Assembly (NCBI RefSeq): GCF_016406145.1
Contig: NZ_CP066306.1
Location: forward strand, 682,001-746,000
Length of the DNA stretch: 64,000 nucleotides
Reading direction: 5' to 3'
DNA from: Pseudomonas putida
GTDB lineage: Bacteria; Pseudomonadota; Gammaproteobacteria; Pseudomonadales; Pseudomonadaceae
The notes under the pieces were generated by a model, which saw nothing but the letters and a program-made list of their open reading frames with translations, had not been told where the DNA came from and ran no database searches. The position numbers were made by a program, and so were the translations under genes. Position 1 is the stretch's first letter. Each line of letters opens with the position of its first letter. Below are positions 55,301 through 63,893 of the stretch, piece after piece.

Positions 55301-58300
55301 AGTGCGACCTTTACCCCCTCCGCCAACACCACTGTCGCCAGTGCGACGATCACCCTGAACAATGCCGGCGTCTCTGACCTGGCGGGTAATGCTGGCAGTG
55401 GCGCCACAGTGTCGCCGAGCTACAGCATCGACACGCAGCGCCCCACCGCCACTATCGTGGTCGCCGACAATGCCTTGCGCATCGGCGAAACCAGCCTGGT
55501 GACGATCACGTTCAGCGAGGCGGTGAGCGGCTTGAGCAATGCCGACCTGACCGTGGCCAACGGTACTATGAGCGCGATAAGCAGCAGCGATGGCGGCATC
55601 ACCTGGACCGGGACGTTCACGCCGACCAGCAACATTACCGATGCGACCAACCTCATCACCCTGGACAACACGGGGGTGACTGACAGTGCTGGCAACGCCG
55701 GCTCCGGCACCACTAACTCGAACAACTACAGCCTCGATACCCAACGCCCGGTAGCGACAATCGTCGTCGCGGACACCGCCTTGCGCATTGGCGAAACCAG
55801 CCTGGTGACCATCACCTTCAGCGAGGCGGTGAGCGGCTTCAGCAATGCCGACCTGACCGTGGCCAATGGAACCCTCAGCGCGGTGAGCAGCAGCGATGGC
55901 GGCATTACCTGGACCGCCACCTTCACGCCCGCCAGCACTGTCACTGACGCCACCAACCTGATCACCCTGGATAACGCCGGCGTGGCCGACGCTGCCGGCA
56001 ATAGCGGTAGCGGCACCACCGACTCCAATAATTACGCTGTTGACACCGTGCGGCCGACCGCGACCATCGTGGTCGCCGACAGCAGCCTGGCCATTGGCGA
56101 AACCAGCACCGTCACCATCGTTTTCAACGAACCCGTCACCGGCCTGACCCTGGCCGACTTCACGGTACAGAACGGCACGCTCAGCGGCCTGAGCACCAGC
56201 GACAACATCAACTGGACCGCCACCTTCACGCCCGCCGGCAATGTCACCGATGCCAGCAACCTGATCACCTTGGACAATACCGGGGTGATGGACACGGCTG
56301 GCAACGCCGGCACCGGTAGTACCGACTCGAACAACTACGCCATCGACAGCCAGCGGCCAACTGCGGCCATCGTGATGGCCGACACGACGCTGACCGTGGG
56401 TGAAACCACCACGGTGACCATCACCTTCAGCGAAGCGGTGACCGGCTTCACCCTGGCCGACCTGTCGGTGCCGAATGGCAGCCTGAGCGGGCTGACCAGC
56501 AGCGACGGCGGCATCACCTGGACGGCCACCTTCACGCCGTCGATCAACGTGCAGGACGCCAGCAACGTCATCACTCTGAGCAACACCGGGGTGGCCGACC
56601 TGGCCGGCAACATTGGCAGCGGCACCACCACCTCCGGCAACTACACAGTCAGCACCCTGCAACCCACGGCGACGATCGTGATGAGCGATTCGGCCCTGCG
56701 TATCGGTGAGACCAGCCTGGTGACCATTACCTTCAGTGAGGCGGTGGCCGGCTTCACCACTGCTGACCTGACCGTGGCCAACGGCACCCTGAGCGGGCTT
56801 GCCAGTGCAGACGGCGGCATCACCTGGACCGCCACCTTCACACCCACCAGCAATGTCACCGATGCCTCCAACCTGATCACCCTCGACAACAGCGGTGTGG
56901 TGGGCCAGAGCAGTGGCAACGCGGGCTCCGGCACCACCGATTCGAACAACTACGCCATCGACACTCAGCGCCCTACGGCAACCATCGTGGTGGCCGACAG
57001 CCAACTGGCGGCAGGCGAGACATCGCTGGTGACCATCACCTTCAGCGAGGCGGTGGTTGGCTTCAGCAATGCCGACCTGAGCGTGGCCAACGGTACCCTC
57101 AGCGCGCTCTCCAGCGGTGACGGCGGCGTGACCTGGACTGCGACATTGACGCCCACAGTTGGCATCAGCGATACCAGCAACCTGATCACCTTGGACAATA
57201 CCGGCGTGATGGACACGGCTGGCAACGCCGGCACCGGTAGCACCGACTCGAACAATTACGCCATCGACAGCCAGCGGCCGACCGCGGTCATCCTGATGGC
57301 CGACACGACGCTGACCGTGGGTGAAACCACCACGGTGACCATCACCTTCAGCGAAGCGGTGACCGGCTTCACCCTGGCCGACCTGTCGGTGCCGAACGGC
57401 AGCCTGAGCGGGCTGACCAGTAGCGACGGCGGCATCACCTGGACGGCCACCTTCACGCCGTCGAGCAACGTGCAGGATGCCAGCAACGTCATCACCTTGA
57501 GCAACACTGGGGTGGCCGATCTGGCCGGCAACGCTGGCAGCGGCATCACTTCCTCGGGCAACTACGTGGTCGATACCATCGTCCCCACAGCAACCATCGT
57601 GGTGGCCGACACTGCGTTGCGCCTTGGTGAGACGTCGCTGGTGACCATTACCTTCAGTGAGGCGGTGTCCGGCTTCAGCAATGCCGACCTGACCGTGGCC
57701 AACGGAACCCTCAGCGCGGTGAGCAGCAGCGATGGCGGCATCACCTGGACCGCCACCTTCACGCCCACCGGCAATATCACCGATGCCTCCAACCTGATCA
57801 CCCTGGACAATACCGGAGTGGTCGGCCAGGGCGGCAACGCCGGTGTCGGCACGACTGATTCGAACAACTACGCCATCGACACCCAGCGCCCGACGGCAAC
57901 CATCGTGGTGGCTGACAGCCAACTGGCGATTGGCGAGACGTCGCTGGTGACCATCACCTTCAGCGAGGCGGTGGTCGGCTTCAGCAATGCCGACCTGACC
58001 GTGGTCAACGGTACCCTCAGCGCGCTCTCCAGCGTTGACGGCGGCGTGACCTGGACTGCGACACTGACGCCCACAGTTGGCATCAGCGATACCAGCAACC
58101 TGATCACCTTGGACAATACCGGCGTGATGGACTCGGCTGGCAACGCCGGCACCGGTAGCACCGACTCGAACAATTACGCCATCGACAGCCAACGCCCGAC
58201 CGCCACCATCGTGGTCGCTGACAGCAACCTGACCGTGGGCGAAACCAGCCAGGTGACCATCACCTTCAGCGAAGCGGTGACGGGCTTGAGCAATGCCGAC

Positions 58301-61300
58301 CTGACGGTGGCCAATGGCACCTTGAGCGCGCTTTCCAGTGCCGACGGCGGCATCACCTGGACAGCCACCTTCACCCCGGCCGTGGGTGTGCGCGATACCA
58401 GCAATGTCATCACCCTGGCCAACACGGGCATCGCCGACCTTGCCGGCAACACTGGCAGCGGCACTACCTCGTCGGGCAACTACGCGGTCGACACTATTGT
58501 CCCTACCGCGACCATCGTGGTGGCCGACACTGCCTTGCGCATTGGCGAAACCAGCGTGGTAACGATCACCTTCAGCGAGGCGGTGAGCGGCTTCAGCAAT
58601 GCCGACCTGACGGTGAATAACGGCACCCTGAGCACGGTCTCCAGTACCGATGGCGGCATCACCTGGACCGCCACCTTCACGCCTACCGGCAATATCACCG
58701 ATGCCACCAACCTGATCAGCCTGGACAATACCGGAGTGGTCGGCCAGGGCGGCAACGCCGGTGTCGGCACGACCGATTCGAACAACTACGCCATCGACAC
58801 CCAGCGCCCGACGGCAACCATCGTGGTGGCCGACAGCCAACTGGCGGCAGGCGAGACGTCGCTGGTGACCATCACCTTCAGCGAGGCGGTGGTCGGCTTC
58901 AGCAATGCCGACCTGAGCGTGGCCAACGGTACCCTCAGCGGGCTCGCCAGCAGCGACGGCGGCGTGACCTGGACGGCGACATTGACACCCTCAGCTGGTA
59001 TCAGCGATACCAGCAACCTGATCACCCTGGACAATACCGGCGTGGCGGACTTGGCTGGCAACGCAGGTTCCGGCAGTACCGACTCGAACAACTACGCCAT
59101 CGACAGCCAGCGGCCGACCGCCACCATCGTGGTCGCTGACAGCAACCTGACCGTGGGCGAAACCAGCCAGGTGACCATCACCTTCAGCGAAGCGGTGACG
59201 GGCTTGAGCAATGCCGACCTGACGGTTGCCAATGGCACCTTGAGCGCGCTTTCCAGTGCCGATGGCGGCATCACCTGGACAGCCACCTTCACCCCGGCCG
59301 TGGGTGTGCGCGATACCAGCAATGTCATCACCCTGGCCAACACGGGCATCGCCGACCTTGCCGGCAACACTGGCAGCGGCACTACCTCGTCGGGCAACTA
59401 CGCGGTCGACACCATCGTCCCTACCGCAACCATCGTGGTGGCCGACAACGCGTTGCGGGCGGGCGAGTCTAGCCTGGTGACCATCACGTTCAGCGAAGCT
59501 GTCAGCGGTTTTACCTTGGCTGACATGAGCGCGGCCAATGGTGTGCTGACCAATCTGAGCAGCCTGGACGGTGGCATCACCTGGACCGCGACGCTGACAC
59601 CGACCAGCAATGTCGAAGACACCAGTAACCTTGTTTCTCTGGACAACAGTGGCGTAGTTGCCACGGCCTCTGGCAACGCCGGTGTGGGTAGCAGCATTTC
59701 CAACAACTACGCCATCGACACACGCGTCCCTAGCGTGACCAGTGTCGGTGGGCCCGCGGGCGTTTCCTACAACACCGGCGATGCGCTGGTGTTCGTGGTC
59801 AATGCCAGTGAAGCAGTGCAGGTGGCCGGTTCGCCACGCCTGGCCTTGGAAGTCGGCGGGCGCACGGTGTTCGCCGAGTTGATGGCGGGTGCTGGCACGC
59901 CGACGCTGGTGTTCCAGTACATCGTCCAGGCCGGCGACAATGACAGCGACGGCATCCGCGTGACCGGCCTGTCGGCCAATGGAGCCACCCTGAGCGATGC
60001 CCAGGGTAATGCAATGAACCTGGCCTTGAATGGCGTCGCCGACACCAGCAAGGTGCTGGTCGATACACTGGCACCTGCAGCCGTCGGCATCGTCACCCTC
60101 GACCCATCCCCGAGCAACGCGCAGAGCGTACGCTTCACCGTCACCTTCAGCGAACGCGTCAACGGCGTTGACCTGGCCGACTTCAGCCTGGTCGCCAGCG
60201 GTACCGCCAGCGCTACGCTCAGTGGCCTGCGCCAGATAAGCGATGGTGTCTACGAGATCACCGCTAGCGGTGTCAGCGGCACCGGTACCCTGGGTTTGAA
60301 CCTGAAGGCCGCTGGCACTGCGATCAGCGATGTGGCCGGTAACCTGCTGACGGGTGGCCTGACCGGCGCGGTGTACAACATCGACCATGACGCCCCCACG
60401 GTGAATAGCGTCAGCGTGCCGGTGGGGGTGCACTACAACACCGGCGATACGCTGACCTTCGTGGTCGATACCAGCGAAGCGGTGATTGTCGACGGCGCCC
60501 CGCAGCTGGCACTGGATGTGGGTGGGCGTACGGTGTATGCCGATTTCGTCGCTGGCTCCGGCACGCCGACGCTGGTGTTTCAGTACCGCATCCAGGCTGG
60601 CGACAACGATTCCGACGGCATTCAGGTAGTGGGGCTGACAGCCAATGGCGCGACCTTGCACGACGCTGCTGGCAATGCCTTGCAGCCAGGGCTGGGGGCG
60701 GTTGGCGACAGTGCTGGAATCATCGTCGATACACGCTTGCCGAGCGTCGAGTCGATCGTGCCGACGCCTGTCAATGGCAGCGGTAGCCAGGGCTTCATCG
60801 TGACCTTCAGTGAAGAGGTTCGCGGCGTTGATCTGAGTGACTTCCAACTGGTATCGAGCGGCAACGCCAGCGGCACCCTGCAATCACTGGTGCAGCTCGA
60901 CAGCCGTACCTGGCAGGTGAATATCGCCGGGGTTGCCGGCAGCGGCAGCCTGGCATTGGCCTTGAACACCAGCGGCACGGCTATCAGTGACATGGCTGGC
61001 AACGGGCTGGAGGGTGGTTTCGTCGGCCAGGGCAGTGTGCTGCAGAGCACAGGTGGTGACCCGCAGTTCCTGGCCTACCCGGCCGCGCCGCCAAGTCTGG
61101 CCGGCCAGCCTCTACCACTGCCCGGCACACCTGCACCAGCGTTCTCGGCGTTCCAGTCACCTTTGCTGCCAGTACCGTTGTTCGAAGTGCCCAGTGCTGG
61201 CGGTGGGCTGCCGCCGCTGGGCAGCATCTTTATCCGCGAGGGGGCCCTGGCGCCTAGCTACCTTGCCCAGGTGTTCGCAGGTCAGCAGGGCGGCTCCGCC

Positions 61301-61582
61301 ATCGGCAACGGCACCGGGGCAGGTTTCCTCGGCTTCGGCGGTGGTGATGCCAGCGTGTTCGGCGCCAGCAGCCTGGCCAATATTTTCGACAAGACGCTGC
61401 CGGACGATGGCGGCCAGTATGAGCTCAGTGGTGGCAAACCCTGGCGCCAGGGTGGCGAAGGGCAGTCAGGTGCGCCGACGCTGGGGCAGCAGTTGCAGGC
61501 ATTCAAGGAGGGCGAGCAGCGCCAGGTCAGGGAACTGGCCCTGGCGCTTGGGCAGATCAAGGCACCCATGCCCGAGGCGTGA
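52382..61582 (+). CDS. Giant DUF4347/Ig-like repeat adhesin
   Basis: A 3,066-residue predicted surface protein. In order: a basic start, the LEPR motif ALEPRMMFDASV (residues 25-36), a low-complexity linker, DUF4347 (about 95-255) with SIDIISHGDSG (His150) and FFACNTG (Cys193), a parallel beta-helix region (about 258-610), VCBS/cadherin-like sequence (615-915), fifteen 102-residue Ig-like repeats beginning PTATIVVAD (about 919-2449), two 221-residue pairs of SVTSVGG/VNSV-type domains (about 2450-2885) and a proline- and glycine-rich tail. No RTX repeats, classical signal peptide or autotransporter barrel is visible. The start at 52382 has GAGG upstream. Likely role: cell-surface adhesion or biofilm formation, exported by the neighbouring genes. 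Confidence 0.88.
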   Translation: MAFWKRNKKNQNPSVSMSRPSLIQALEPRMMFDASVAVVADQGAQAAEVAAATATSKDTATASDTSSTQGSASHESAQQAAPATAPATLAAERHEVVFVDSAVSDYQKLIAGLPAGVEVVVLENGKDGFKQIADYLDGRTDVTSIDIISHGDSGYVYLAGNAIWANQLASHQADLARIGASLAEGGDIRFFACNTGEGSDGQLFVDEVARLSGADVGASSDSTGNRTGEDWELETVSGVVATGVGVQRGDLTAFNTSLATITVTDTNATSTAVDSFVSLAEAIQAANTDTSVNGSAAGSGSDIIVFHQSLSGQTIRWSTASALLVTSNITINGDVDGDGRGDIILSGDVNNNGVRDATEASGLQSNSGGVLTVRNLDFRDFSGNLAGGAIRANGGSITVEDSNFQNNAGAVINSATTAGSTVVVRNTTIHDNSASIVGGTAMSSLVRLGGANNHVLENVAIYNNTGTYSASGTVAGGAVIVLSNVGGSVNIVNSTIANNVFFNTGSGSITSAGLGWVSGQVGTITVQNSILTGNTVNGAAADAATGSSYTSTTNLIGTTVNFVDAAGGDYRLASTASNAIDQGTSSGAPATDLRGFERPRGGGVDIGAYEVLYSAPPVVDLDTTTGSNDSTVNFSGAAVAIVPNISLTQTDGDTQVSGASLALSGVVDGANETLSLTAAQIATAAGFGITVSGSGSAVLTLSGVATLAQYRAILASVAYGNAAAAYTTGTRSVTVSVNDDMGSTTRTAAVVVLAQNNAPVIGNLNGDSTTFTQGNGTILIDANGNATVSDSDSADFGGGNLTASVSANGVAGEDTLGILSVGNGAGQISLSGNTVSYGGVAIGTVAGGTGGASLVVTFNANATAASVQALVRSITYDNGNAGNGIGQASRSVSVTVSDGDGATSSTATVQVSVRETVPPTATISLSDTALKVGDTSNVTITFSEAVAGFSNADLTVMGGTLSAVSSSDGGLTWSATFTPSANTTVASATITLNNAGVSDLAGNAGSGATVSPSYSIDTQRPTATIVVADNALRIGETSLVTITFSEAVSGLSNADLTVANGTMSAISSSDGGITWTGTFTPTSNITDATNLITLDNTGVTDSAGNAGSGTTNSNNYSLDTQRPVATIVVADTALRIGETSLVTITFSEAVSGFSNADLTVANGTLSAVSSSDGGITWTATFTPASTVTDATNLITLDNAGVADAAGNSGSGTTDSNNYAVDTVRPTATIVVADSSLAIGETSTVTIVFNEPVTGLTLADFTVQNGTLSGLSTSDNINWTATFTPAGNVTDASNLITLDNTGVMDTAGNAGTGSTDSNNYAIDSQRPTAAIVMADTTLTVGETTTVTITFSEAVTGFTLADLSVPNGSLSGLTSSDGGITWTATFTPSINVQDASNVITLSNTGVADLAGNIGSGTTTSGNYTVSTLQPTATIVMSDSALRIGETSLVTITFSEAVAGFTTADLTVANGTLSGLASADGGITWTATFTPTSNVTDASNLITLDNSGVVGQSSGNAGSGTTDSNNYAIDTQRPTATIVVADSQLAAGETSLVTITFSEAVVGFSNADLSVANGTLSALSSGDGGVTWTATLTPTVGISDTSNLITLDNTGVMDTAGNAGTGSTDSNNYAIDSQRPTAVILMADTTLTVGETTTVTITFSEAVTGFTLADLSVPNGSLSGLTSSDGGITWTATFTPSSNVQDASNVITLSNTGVADLAGNAGSGITSSGNYVVDTIVPTATIVVADTALRLGETSLVTITFSEAVSGFSNADLTVANGTLSAVSSSDGGITWTATFTPTGNITDASNLITLDNTGVVGQGGNAGVGTTDSNNYAIDTQRPTATIVVADSQLAIGETSLVTITFSEAVVGFSNADLTVVNGTLSALSSVDGGVTWTATLTPTVGISDTSNLITLDNTGVMDSAGNAGTGSTDSNNYAIDSQRPTATIVVADSNLTVGETSQVTITFSEAVTGLSNADLTVANGTLSALSSADGGITWTATFTPAVGVRDTSNVITLANTGIADLAGNTGSGTTSSGNYAVDTIVPTATIVVADTALRIGETSVVTITFSEAVSGFSNADLTVNNGTLSTVSSTDGGITWTATFTPTGNITDATNLISLDNTGVVGQGGNAGVGTTDSNNYAIDTQRPTATIVVADSQLAAGETSLVTITFSEAVVGFSNADLSVANGTLSGLASSDGGVTWTATLTPSAGISDTSNLITLDNTGVADLAGNAGSGSTDSNNYAIDSQRPTATIVVADSNLTVGETSQVTITFSEAVTGLSNADLTVANGTLSALSSADGGITWTATFTPAVGVRDTSNVITLANTGIADLAGNTGSGTTSSGNYAVDTIVPTATIVVADNALRAGESSLVTITFSEAVSGFTLADMSAANGVLTNLSSLDGGITWTATLTPTSNVEDTSNLVSLDNSGVVATASGNAGVGSSISNNYAIDTRVPSVTSVGGPAGVSYNTGDALVFVVNASEAVQVAGSPRLALEVGGRTVFAELMAGAGTPTLVFQYIVQAGDNDSDGIRVTGLSANGATLSDAQGNAMNLALNGVADTSKVLVDTLAPAAVGIVTLDPSPSNAQSVRFTVTFSERVNGVDLADFSLVASGTASATLSGLRQISDGVYEITASGVSGTGTLGLNLKAAGTAISDVAGNLLTGGLTGAVYNIDHDAPTVNSVSVPVGVHYNTGDTLTFVVDTSEAVIVDGAPQLALDVGGRTVYADFVAGSGTPTLVFQYRIQAGDNDSDGIQVVGLTANGATLHDAAGNALQPGLGAVGDSAGIIVDTRLPSVESIVPTPVNGSGSQGFIVTFSEEVRGVDLSDFQLVSSGNASGTLQSLVQLDSRTWQVNIAGVAGSGSLALALNTSGTAISDMAGNGLEGGFVGQGSVLQSTGGDPQFLAYPAAPPSLAGQPLPLPGTPAPAFSAFQSPLLPVPLFEVPSAGGGLPPLGSIFIREGALAPSYLAQVFAGQQGGSAIGNGTGAGFLGFGGGDASVFGASSLANIFDKTLPDDGGQYELSGGKPWRQGGEGQSGAPTLGQQLQAFKEGEQRQVRELALALGQIKAPMPEA
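55136..59728 (+). repeat. Fifteen tandem 306-base repeats in the adhesin gene
   Basis: Each unit encodes about 102 residues beginning PTATI and ending in NNYAIDTQR or a variant. Units 4-15 follow a three-unit cycle (first type SxLAxGE, second TTLTVGE or SNLTVGE, third xALRxGE) with a period of about 918 bases. Units 11 (58196-58501) and 14 (59114-59419) encode identical residues and differ by only a few bases. Confidence 0.93.
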
Positions 61583-61645
61583 GCCGGAGCCATGGCGGAT
61601 AACAACACAATGGATATCAAAAAGCAGTACCAGGGGGCGGTGGGG

Positions 61646-63142
61646 ATGAGCAAGGCATCAAGGATATTTGCGATCAGCATGTTGGCACTGACAGTGACCG
61701 GTTGTGCGGTCAAGACCCAGCCGATCGAGCGCAGCGTCAGCGAACAGCGCGCGCGTGACGACCTAGCCAGCATGTTCAAGGGCCAGGAGGCACTGCAAAG
61801 TCCGCTGACCCTGCACCAGGCAATGGCCCGCGCGGTCAAGTACAACCTGGAGGCGCGCCTGAAGGTGATGGAAGAAGCCTTGGCCCAGCGCCAGGTAGAC
61901 CTGGCCACGTTCGATATGTTGCCACGCATGGCGATGTCGGCTGGGTATGCAGGGCGCAGCAACACCAGCGCCGCCAGCAGCCGCAGCGTGCTGACCAACA
62001 CCCAGTCGCTGGAACCCTCCACCTCCCAAGACCGCGACCGCGACGTGGCGGACCTGACCATGGTGTGGAACGTGCTGGACTTCGGTGTCAGCTATGTCAG
62101 CGCCAAACAGCAGGGCGACCAGCGCCTGATCGTGCAGGAACGCCGGCGCAAGGTGGTGCAGACCATCATCCAGGACGTGCGCTCGGCCTACTGGCGGGCG
62201 GTGGCTGCCGAGCGCCTGCTCAAGCAGATCGATGCGCTGATGGTGCGGGTCGAGCAGGCGCGTGACAACAGCGAGCGTATGGGCGAGCAGCGCATTGGCG
62301 ACCAGATCCAGGCGCTCAACTACCAGCGTTCGCTGATAGAAGCCACACGTCAGCTGGAGGAACAGCGCCGCGCCTTGTCGCTGGCCAAGACCGAATTGGG
62401 CGCGCTGATCAACTTGCCGCCGGGCACCGAGCTGACCCTGGCGGCCAGCGACGACTACAGCGTGCCCGAGCTCAAGGTCGGGCTGGACAGCCTTGAGCAG
62501 CAGGCGCTTGCCTCACGCCCGGAACTGCGCGAGCAGGACTACCAGGCACGCATCAGTGCCGCCGAGGTGCGCAAGGCGATGCTGCGCATGTTGCCGGGCC
62601 TGGAGTTCTCCGCTGGCGGGCATTACGACAGCAACAGCTTCCTGACCAACCAGCACTGGGCCGACTACGGCGTGAAGGTCACCTGGAACCTGTTCAACGT
62701 GTTGTCCGGCCCAGCGTCGATCGATGTGGCCAAGGCAGGTGAGCAGGTGGTCGAGGCACGCCGCCAAGCCATGTCGATGGCCATCCTGGCCCAGCTGTAC
62801 GTGGCCAACGCCAACTACAGCGAAGCACGTCGCCAGTTCGCCACCAGCCAGCAGATGGTCGCCCTTGATCAGCAGATCGTCGAGCAGCTGCGCAACCGCC
62901 ACCAGGCCCAGGGTATTGGCGAGCTGGAACTGATCCAGGGTGAGCTCAACGCCTTGCAGGCAGACTTGCGCCGCGACCTGGCCTACGCCGAGCTGCGCAA
63001 CAGCTACGGCCAACTGTTCGCCAGTGCCGGCCTTGATCCGCTGCCGGAAACCTTGCCGTCCGACAAGCTGTCCGACATCGCCCAGGCGCTGGGCAACAGC
63101 GAGGCCCGCTGGCAGCGTGGCGAGATCACGCCGGAGTCATGA
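61646..63142 (+). CDS. TolC-family outer-membrane lipoprotein
   Basis: A 498-residue outer-membrane channel protein. A lipoprotein signal (KASRIFAISMLALTVTGC) is followed by two outer-membrane-efflux repeats rich in long helices (LTLHQAMARAVKYNLEARLKVMEEALAQRQVDLATFDMLPRMA and the RPELREQDYQARISAAEVRKAMLRMLPGL half). This is the TolC/CusC layout. A start at 61592 adds 18 hydrophilic residues before the signal; the 61646 ATG, preceded by AGGGGG, gives the better signal peptide. It starts 63 bases after the adhesin stop and is the natural exit duct for the HlyD-type proteins upstream. Confidence 0.88.
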   Translation: MSKASRIFAISMLALTVTGCAVKTQPIERSVSEQRARDDLASMFKGQEALQSPLTLHQAMARAVKYNLEARLKVMEEALAQRQVDLATFDMLPRMAMSAGYAGRSNTSAASSRSVLTNTQSLEPSTSQDRDRDVADLTMVWNVLDFGVSYVSAKQQGDQRLIVQERRRKVVQTIIQDVRSAYWRAVAAERLLKQIDALMVRVEQARDNSERMGEQRIGDQIQALNYQRSLIEATRQLEEQRRALSLAKTELGALINLPPGTELTLAASDDYSVPELKVGLDSLEQQALASRPELREQDYQARISAAEVRKAMLRMLPGLEFSAGGHYDSNSFLTNQHWADYGVKVTWNLFNVLSGPASIDVAKAGEQVVEARRQAMSMAILAQLYVANANYSEARRQFATSQQMVALDQQIVEQLRNRHQAQGIGELELIQGELNALQADLRRDLAYAELRNSYGQLFASAGLDPLPETLPSDKLSDIAQALGNSEARWQRGEITPES

Positions 63143-63701
63143 GACCTTGGGGCGCCAAGACCTGCTTGAGGACATAACCCAACAGCAGGTCCTGCGCCGT
63201 TTGCAGCGTGGTGCCAGCGGTATCCACTACCAGTTCGGGGTGCTGCGGCGCTTCATAGGGTGCATCGATGCCGGTGAACCCCTTCAGCTCGCCCGCCCGT
63301 GCCCGGCGGTACAGCCCCTTGGGGTCGCGCGCTTCGCAGGTGGCCAGATCCGCTTTGACATGCACTTCATGGAACCCGGCCTTGCATGCCCGGCGCGCGG
63401 CTGCGCGGTCGGCGCGGTAAGGCGAAATGAGCGCAGCGATGCAGATCAGCCCGGCATCGGCGAACAGCGCTGCCACCTCGCCGGTACGGCGGTTGTTTTC
63501 ATGACGGTCGGCGGGGGAGAAGCCAAGGTCGGCGTTAAGGCCGTTGCGCAGGACGTCGCCGTCGAGTACGTAGCAGGGGTGGCCTAATTGCGCCAGGCGT
63601 AGTGCCAGGGCGTTTGCCAGGGAAGATTTGCCTGCGCCGGAGAGGCCGGTTAGCCAGATTACTGCGCCAGGGTGGTGGGGGGCGCTTCCTGCGTTGGGCA
63701 C
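63126..63701 (-). CDS. cysC: Adenylyl-sulfate kinase
   Basis: Phosphorylates APS to PAPS, the universal sulfate donor. The 191-residue product has the P-loop GLSGAGKSSLANAL, the APS-binding segment DGDVLRNGLNADLGFSPADRHENNRR and KGFTGIDAPYE. The start is a GTG at 63701 preceded by GGAG; the frame is open to 63821, but those residues are proline-rich and not family-like. It stands alone, not fused to cysN, and is convergent with the TolC-family gene, overlapping it by 17 bases at the 3' ends. The PAPS it makes could serve the sulfotransferase-like protein of the adhesin cluster. Confidence 0.93.
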   Translation of the reverse strand: MPNAGSAPHHPGAVIWLTGLSGAGKSSLANALALRLAQLGHPCYVLDGDVLRNGLNADLGFSPADRHENNRRTGEVAALFADAGLICIAALISPYRADRAAARRACKAGFHEVHVKADLATCEARDPKGLYRRARAGELKGFTGIDAPYEAPQHPELVVDTAGTTLQTAQDLLLGYVLKQVLAPQGLMTPA

Positions 63702-63812
63702 GGTTGGTTCTCCAAGGGGAGGGCGGGGGTGGGGGCTTGGATGGTTAGGATAGTTGGGGATGGGGTGGGGGATACGCCAAAGGTTTAGGTTCGGACATAA
63801 ACATGGATTGGA

Positions 63813-63832
63813 GGCAGTCAAAAAAGACTGCC
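63813..63832. other. Hairpin with six-base A/T loop
   Basis: Arms GGCAGTC (63813-63819) and GACTGCC (63826-63832) around AAAAAA. It lies between cysC and the gene at the right edge and could end the minus-strand transcript arriving from the right. A second short stem, CCCCTG/CAGGGG, lies at 63851-63874. Confidence 0.4.
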
Positions 63833-63893
63833 GGAGACGTGTTTGTGTCGCCCCTGCGCCCGTAGGTACAGGGGCTCTTGGCGAACGATACTT

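Noticed and set aside
55052..58840. Open frame of 1,262 codons on the minus strand, opposite the adhesin repeats
   Set aside because: It follows from the codon composition of the tandem repeats on the plus strand, the residues are low-complexity and periodic, and there is no ribosome-binding site or family match.
55136..59728. CRISPR-like tandem repetition
   Set aside because: Units are 306 bases, coding throughout and without unique spacers; this is a protein repeat.
58991..60883. Open frame of 630 codons on the minus strand, opposite the end of the repeat region
   Set aside because: Same cause as the previous entry; it mirrors the Ig-like repeats and resembles no known protein.
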